DNA from: Candidatus Poribacteria bacterium
GTDB taxonomy: Bacteria > Poribacteria > WGA-4E > WGA-3G
DNA: 8,848 nt
Direction: 5' to 3'
Assembly (NCBI GenBank): GCA_007571355.1
Contig: RKRO01000182.1
Coordinates: forward strand, 1 to 8,848
Part shown: one piece after another, positions 6,958 through 8,848 of the stretch
How positions within the stretch are numbered: position 1 is the stretch's first letter
How the letters are laid out: each line of letters starts with the position of its first letter
The notes under the pieces: generated by a model
The model's input: only the letters and a program-made list of their open reading frames with translations
Database searches by the model: none
What the model was told of the DNA's origin: nothing
Position numbers and translations under genes: made by a program

Positions 6958-7086
6958 CCTTTATAAAAGTTTAGACATTTTGTCCGTCAATAGGTTCTTT
7001 TTATTGCAATTATTTCGGATTGCTGCTAAACTATTCTATCAAAAGGCAATGGGCAATCAGTATCCCGTTGTCAAAAACCCTTGCTT

Positions 7087-7108
7087 ACGCTTACATAACT
7101 GTAAGCGT
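7087..7108. promoter_or_regulatory. Perfect hairpin (8-bp stem, 6-base loop) upstream of the pseudo-caspase gene
   Basis: ACGCTTAC, loop ATAACT, GTAAGCGT form a perfect inverted repeat ending 34 bases before the ATG at 7143. The left arm is part of a tandem GCTTACGCTTAC (7083-7094). There is no T-tract after it, so it is not a standard intrinsic terminator; an operator for a dimeric regulator or a 5'-UTR structure fits better. No known operator consensus is recognised. Confidence 0.55.
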
Positions 7109-7142
7109 CCAAGAATTTTGAACGCAATTCGTGGATAGAACC

Positions 7143-8756
7143 ATGCCAAACGGAAACCACATTTTTACACCTACTTTTATTTTTGTTATTTTTGTTGTTT
7201 TTGTATCAACGCCAGCGTTCTCGGTGGATTCGGGTACATATTGGATGCTTGTTGACGCGACGTTGGATTCACAGGCACGCCCCGGGCTTAATTCGCTTAC
7301 AGAACTCCTGACAACGCGAGGGAAAGTGCCGAGCTCTCAAATTTATCGCGTGGAAGGCGAGAACGCAACACGTGCAGAAATCCGCGCGCAACTCCAAGAT
7401 ATCGGAAGCCGAGCGGATGCTGGAGACACGCTGATCTGTTTATATCACGGAATGGTTACGAAACCGAGGGGTGCTGCTGCAATGCATCTGTTACCGCAAG
7501 GCGACGTAGACATCACCGAAGATTCAACATTTAACGGTTGGCTCAGGGAGACTGGCATAGCACACACGGTTGTCATTGTTGATGCTTACACAGAGGATAC
7601 AAACTTAAGCACGTACTTTGGTATCCGTGAGATACTTGGGACTGCTGCGCTAAAGGTGATCCAGCGGGTGGCGACCGCGGAGCGTACAACATTGTTGAAA
7701 AAACTTAACGCTGCACTCGCTGTAGATACGACTGATTTGGACGACAATCGGAGGTTGAGTATCTCTGAAGTTTACGATCTGCTGCGGGAAGCCCCAGCGT
7801 TTCTGGATGGCATTCTTGCACCAACAGGTGATGTTGAAGCGGCACTGCTTAAATTGAGTCCCGCGCTTAAGATTACGACACTCCCTGAGGGCGCACAGGT
7901 TTCCATCAACGATGTAGAGGTTGGCGAAACCCCGAGACTCATTACGGAGAACCTACAACAAGGCACTTCAAAAGTATCCGTAAAGAAGGCTGGTTATATC
8001 ACCCCGCCCGCGAAACCTGCTGAATTGGCATTGGTGCCCGGAGAGTCTGTCCACATCAGTTGGGTGCTGAAACCTATCGCTATTCACGGGATTGTAAAAG
8101 GCGTGGAGGGTGTGTCCCCTGCCGGTGCTATCGTCTGGATTGATGGCACGACACATCATCGTACCGTCGCATCAGATGGAATCTTCCGTTTTGATGAGTG
8201 GAAAGACTCCGATTTGTTGACGCTTGGTGAAACTTACACACTCTATGCAAAACACGGTAGTCTGAATTACGGTTCGACAACTTTCGCATTCGACGGCTTG
8301 AGCGATATATCACAATCGCTCCAACTTGTTAAGAGAAATTGGTTTGAGGTATCCCAAATCGAATTTGACCGAGACAATCATCAAGGCGCGGTCACCGCTT
8401 TTCAGAATGGGATTGAGGAAACGACAGATTTTCCAGAAATGTCCTCAGATCTGACAGTCTTACTCTTGAGTTCTTTTGCTGATGCGTTAGAGAGACAAGA
8501 TGTTCAAGATGTTACTTATCTTGTGGTTACGGCAAAACTTGCAGAGCAGCTTGATCAGATGACCCTGGCGAAAAAGTATTGGGCAGAGGCGAAAACGAAA
8601 GCAGGAAGGGGGACACCGGCTGCCCAATTGGCAGGTCAACGGTTATGGCAGCTCAATCGCAGTCGCTATCTTCTTAATATTGGTATAATTGTGTTGCTGG
8701 TGGTGCTCCTGGCATCCGGGGTGTGGACGTATTACAAATACCGGAAGTCTATTTGA
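7143..8756 (+). CDS. Secreted, membrane-anchored caspase-like (C14 fold) PEGA-domain protein, apparently lacking the catalytic Cys
   Basis: 537 residues from the ATG at 7143, preceded by a weak GGA; an in-frame GTG at 7131 would add four residues. Residues 1-27 form a signal peptide (AFS|VD). About 34-222 resemble a caspase/metacaspase domain: YWMLVDATLD start, GDTLICLYHG (94-103, where His102 aligns with the SGHG histidine), LLPQGD, VVIVDAYTED (143-152) where active members have DxCxSG-like Cys but here Tyr149, and the EF-hand-like loop DLDDNRRLSISE (198-209) common after bacterial caspase domains. A PEGA domain (243-309, LPEGAQVSINDVEVGETP) and a carboxypeptidase-regulatory-like beta-sandwich (about 314-397) follow, then a TPR-like helical region (400-505). 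A C-terminal transmembrane helix (about 510-529) ends in a basic tail, YKYRKS. Most of the protein should be outside the cytoplasm, held by this helix. Divergent from the exporter operon; function unknown, probably a binding or scaffold role if truly inactive. Confidence 0.8.
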   Translation: MPNGNHIFTPTFIFVIFVVFVSTPAFSVDSGTYWMLVDATLDSQARPGLNSLTELLTTRGKVPSSQIYRVEGENATRAEIRAQLQDIGSRADAGDTLICLYHGMVTKPRGAAAMHLLPQGDVDITEDSTFNGWLRETGIAHTVVIVDAYTEDTNLSTYFGIREILGTAALKVIQRVATAERTTLLKKLNAALAVDTTDLDDNRRLSISEVYDLLREAPAFLDGILAPTGDVEAALLKLSPALKITTLPEGAQVSINDVEVGETPRLITENLQQGTSKVSVKKAGYITPPAKPAELALVPGESVHISWVLKPIAIHGIVKGVEGVSPAGAIVWIDGTTHHRTVASDGIFRFDEWKDSDLLTLGETYTLYAKHGSLNYGSTTFAFDGLSDISQSLQLVKRNWFEVSQIEFDRDNHQGAVTAFQNGIEETTDFPEMSSDLTVLLLSSFADALERQDVQDVTYLVVTAKLAEQLDQMTLAKKYWAEAKTKAGRGTPAAQLAGQRLWQLNRSRYLLNIGIIVLLVVLLASGVWTYYKYRKSI

Positions 8757-8848
8757 GTGAAACCTTTGAAACCTGTCTCTTTACTCATGCAGTATGGTGG
8801 ATCCGTTAGAATAAGGTCAACCGACTTCGGCTGCAGGGAATCCATGAA
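8732..8848 (-). pseudogene. Fragment of a DNA (adenine-N6 or cytosine-N4) methyltransferase containing motif IV DPPY, stops early; continues beyond the right edge
   Basis: The complement of 8848-8735 encodes 38 open residues followed by TAA (8734-8732). They include SVDLILTDPPY (8824-8792), a textbook motif IV of amino-methyltransferases with the preceding DSLQPK spacing seen in site-specific N4/N6 methylases (GD-sL-pd-SVDLI-DPPY). The downstream residues CMSKETGF also resemble what follows DPPY in these enzymes. Motif IV is followed in all classes by motifs V-VIII and often more, so ending 19 codons after it means the protein is truncated. The minus-strand frames further left read nothing methylase-like. 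The fragment ends inside, and antisense to, the last 25 bases of the pseudo-caspase gene, suggesting a past rearrangement joined the two. A frameshift or sequencing error is less likely, because no continuation is found in another frame. The N-terminus lies outside the window. Confidence 0.7.

Larger units (their letters stand above)
6693..7142. other. Divergent intergenic region with repeats, no credible gene
   Basis: About 450 AT-rich bases separate the leftward exporter operon from the rightward pseudo-caspase gene. No reading frame here has both a ribosome site and protein-like composition. It contains tandem 9-bp and 18-bp repeats, a second copy of the leader motif TTGTCCATTCC, an imperfect inverted-repeat unit (6844-6957) and a perfect hairpin (7087-7108). 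Both promoters must lie here. The stretch 6960-7080 shows only a minor GGCAAT direct repeat (7045-7050 and 7052-7057). Confidence 0.75.

Noticed and set aside
7087..7108. The hairpin as an intrinsic terminator
   Set aside because: No T-tract follows on either strand at the right distance, and no gene ends just before it on the plus strand.
6947..7138. 63-residue plus-strand open frame starting with TTG between the divergent genes
   Set aside because: No ribosome site, TTG start, no recognisable motif, and it crosses the hairpin and overlaps the start region of the next gene. It is most likely chance openness in AT-rich DNA.
8788..8848. Plus-strand open frame from ATG 8788, or a new gene starting at ATG 8844 after AGGGA
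   Set aside because: The same bases read on the minus strand give a clear methyltransferase motif IV, so the plus-strand frames are antisense shadows. The AGGGA-ATG is probably coincidence.
1..8848. CRISPR array, tRNA, rRNA or transposase gene
   Set aside because: No regularly spaced repeats with unique spacers, no cloverleaf or rRNA-like sequence, and no transposase-like frame were seen on either strand.

Overview
The window reads as a chromosomal segment from a diderm (Gram-negative-type) bacterium of moderate GC content. The evidence is a TolC-type outer-membrane factor, a periplasmic adaptor and several Sec-type signal peptides. The combination of a bacterial beta-RFAP synthase, a SpoIVB-type (S55) secreted peptidase and a caspase-like/PEGA protein suggests an uncultured lineage of the Poribacteria or Planctomycetes kind. 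That taxonomic guess is inference and has not been tested.

Positions 1-6692 hold one tightly packed leftward gene set. In transcription order it is: TolC-like outer-membrane factor (6692-5292), very long coiled-coil HlyD/MacA-type adaptor (5289-3322), MacB/LolD-type ABC ATPase (3270-2566), secreted S55 serine peptidase (2565-715), and the N-terminal 225 residues of a beta-RFAP synthase (675 to the left edge). Gaps are 2, 51, 0 and 39 bases, so an operon is likely. The first three genes look like a tripartite MacAB-TolC-style export machine, but no FtsX/MacB-type permease is present. The slot right after the ATPase is taken by the S55 peptidase, joined to it as TAAATG.

Positions 6693-7142 are a non-coding divergent intergenic region. 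It is rich in short tandem repeats (9 bp x2, 18 bp x2), a partial duplication of the leader next to the TolC gene, a roughly 115-bp imperfect inverted-repeat unit, and a perfect 8-bp hairpin ahead of the rightward gene.

Positions 7143-8756 (+) encode a secreted or membrane-anchored multidomain protein. It has a signal peptide, a caspase-like (C14) fold in which the catalytic Cys position appears to be Tyr, an EF-hand-like loop, a PEGA domain, a beta-sandwich region, a helical region and a C-terminal transmembrane helix. It looks like a pseudo-caspase.

At the right edge, on the minus strand (8848-8732), lies a short but clear piece of a DNA methyltransferase with a SVDLILTDPPY motif IV. It hits a stop 19 codons after the motif and overlaps the 3' end of the pseudo-caspase gene, so it is probably a truncated gene.
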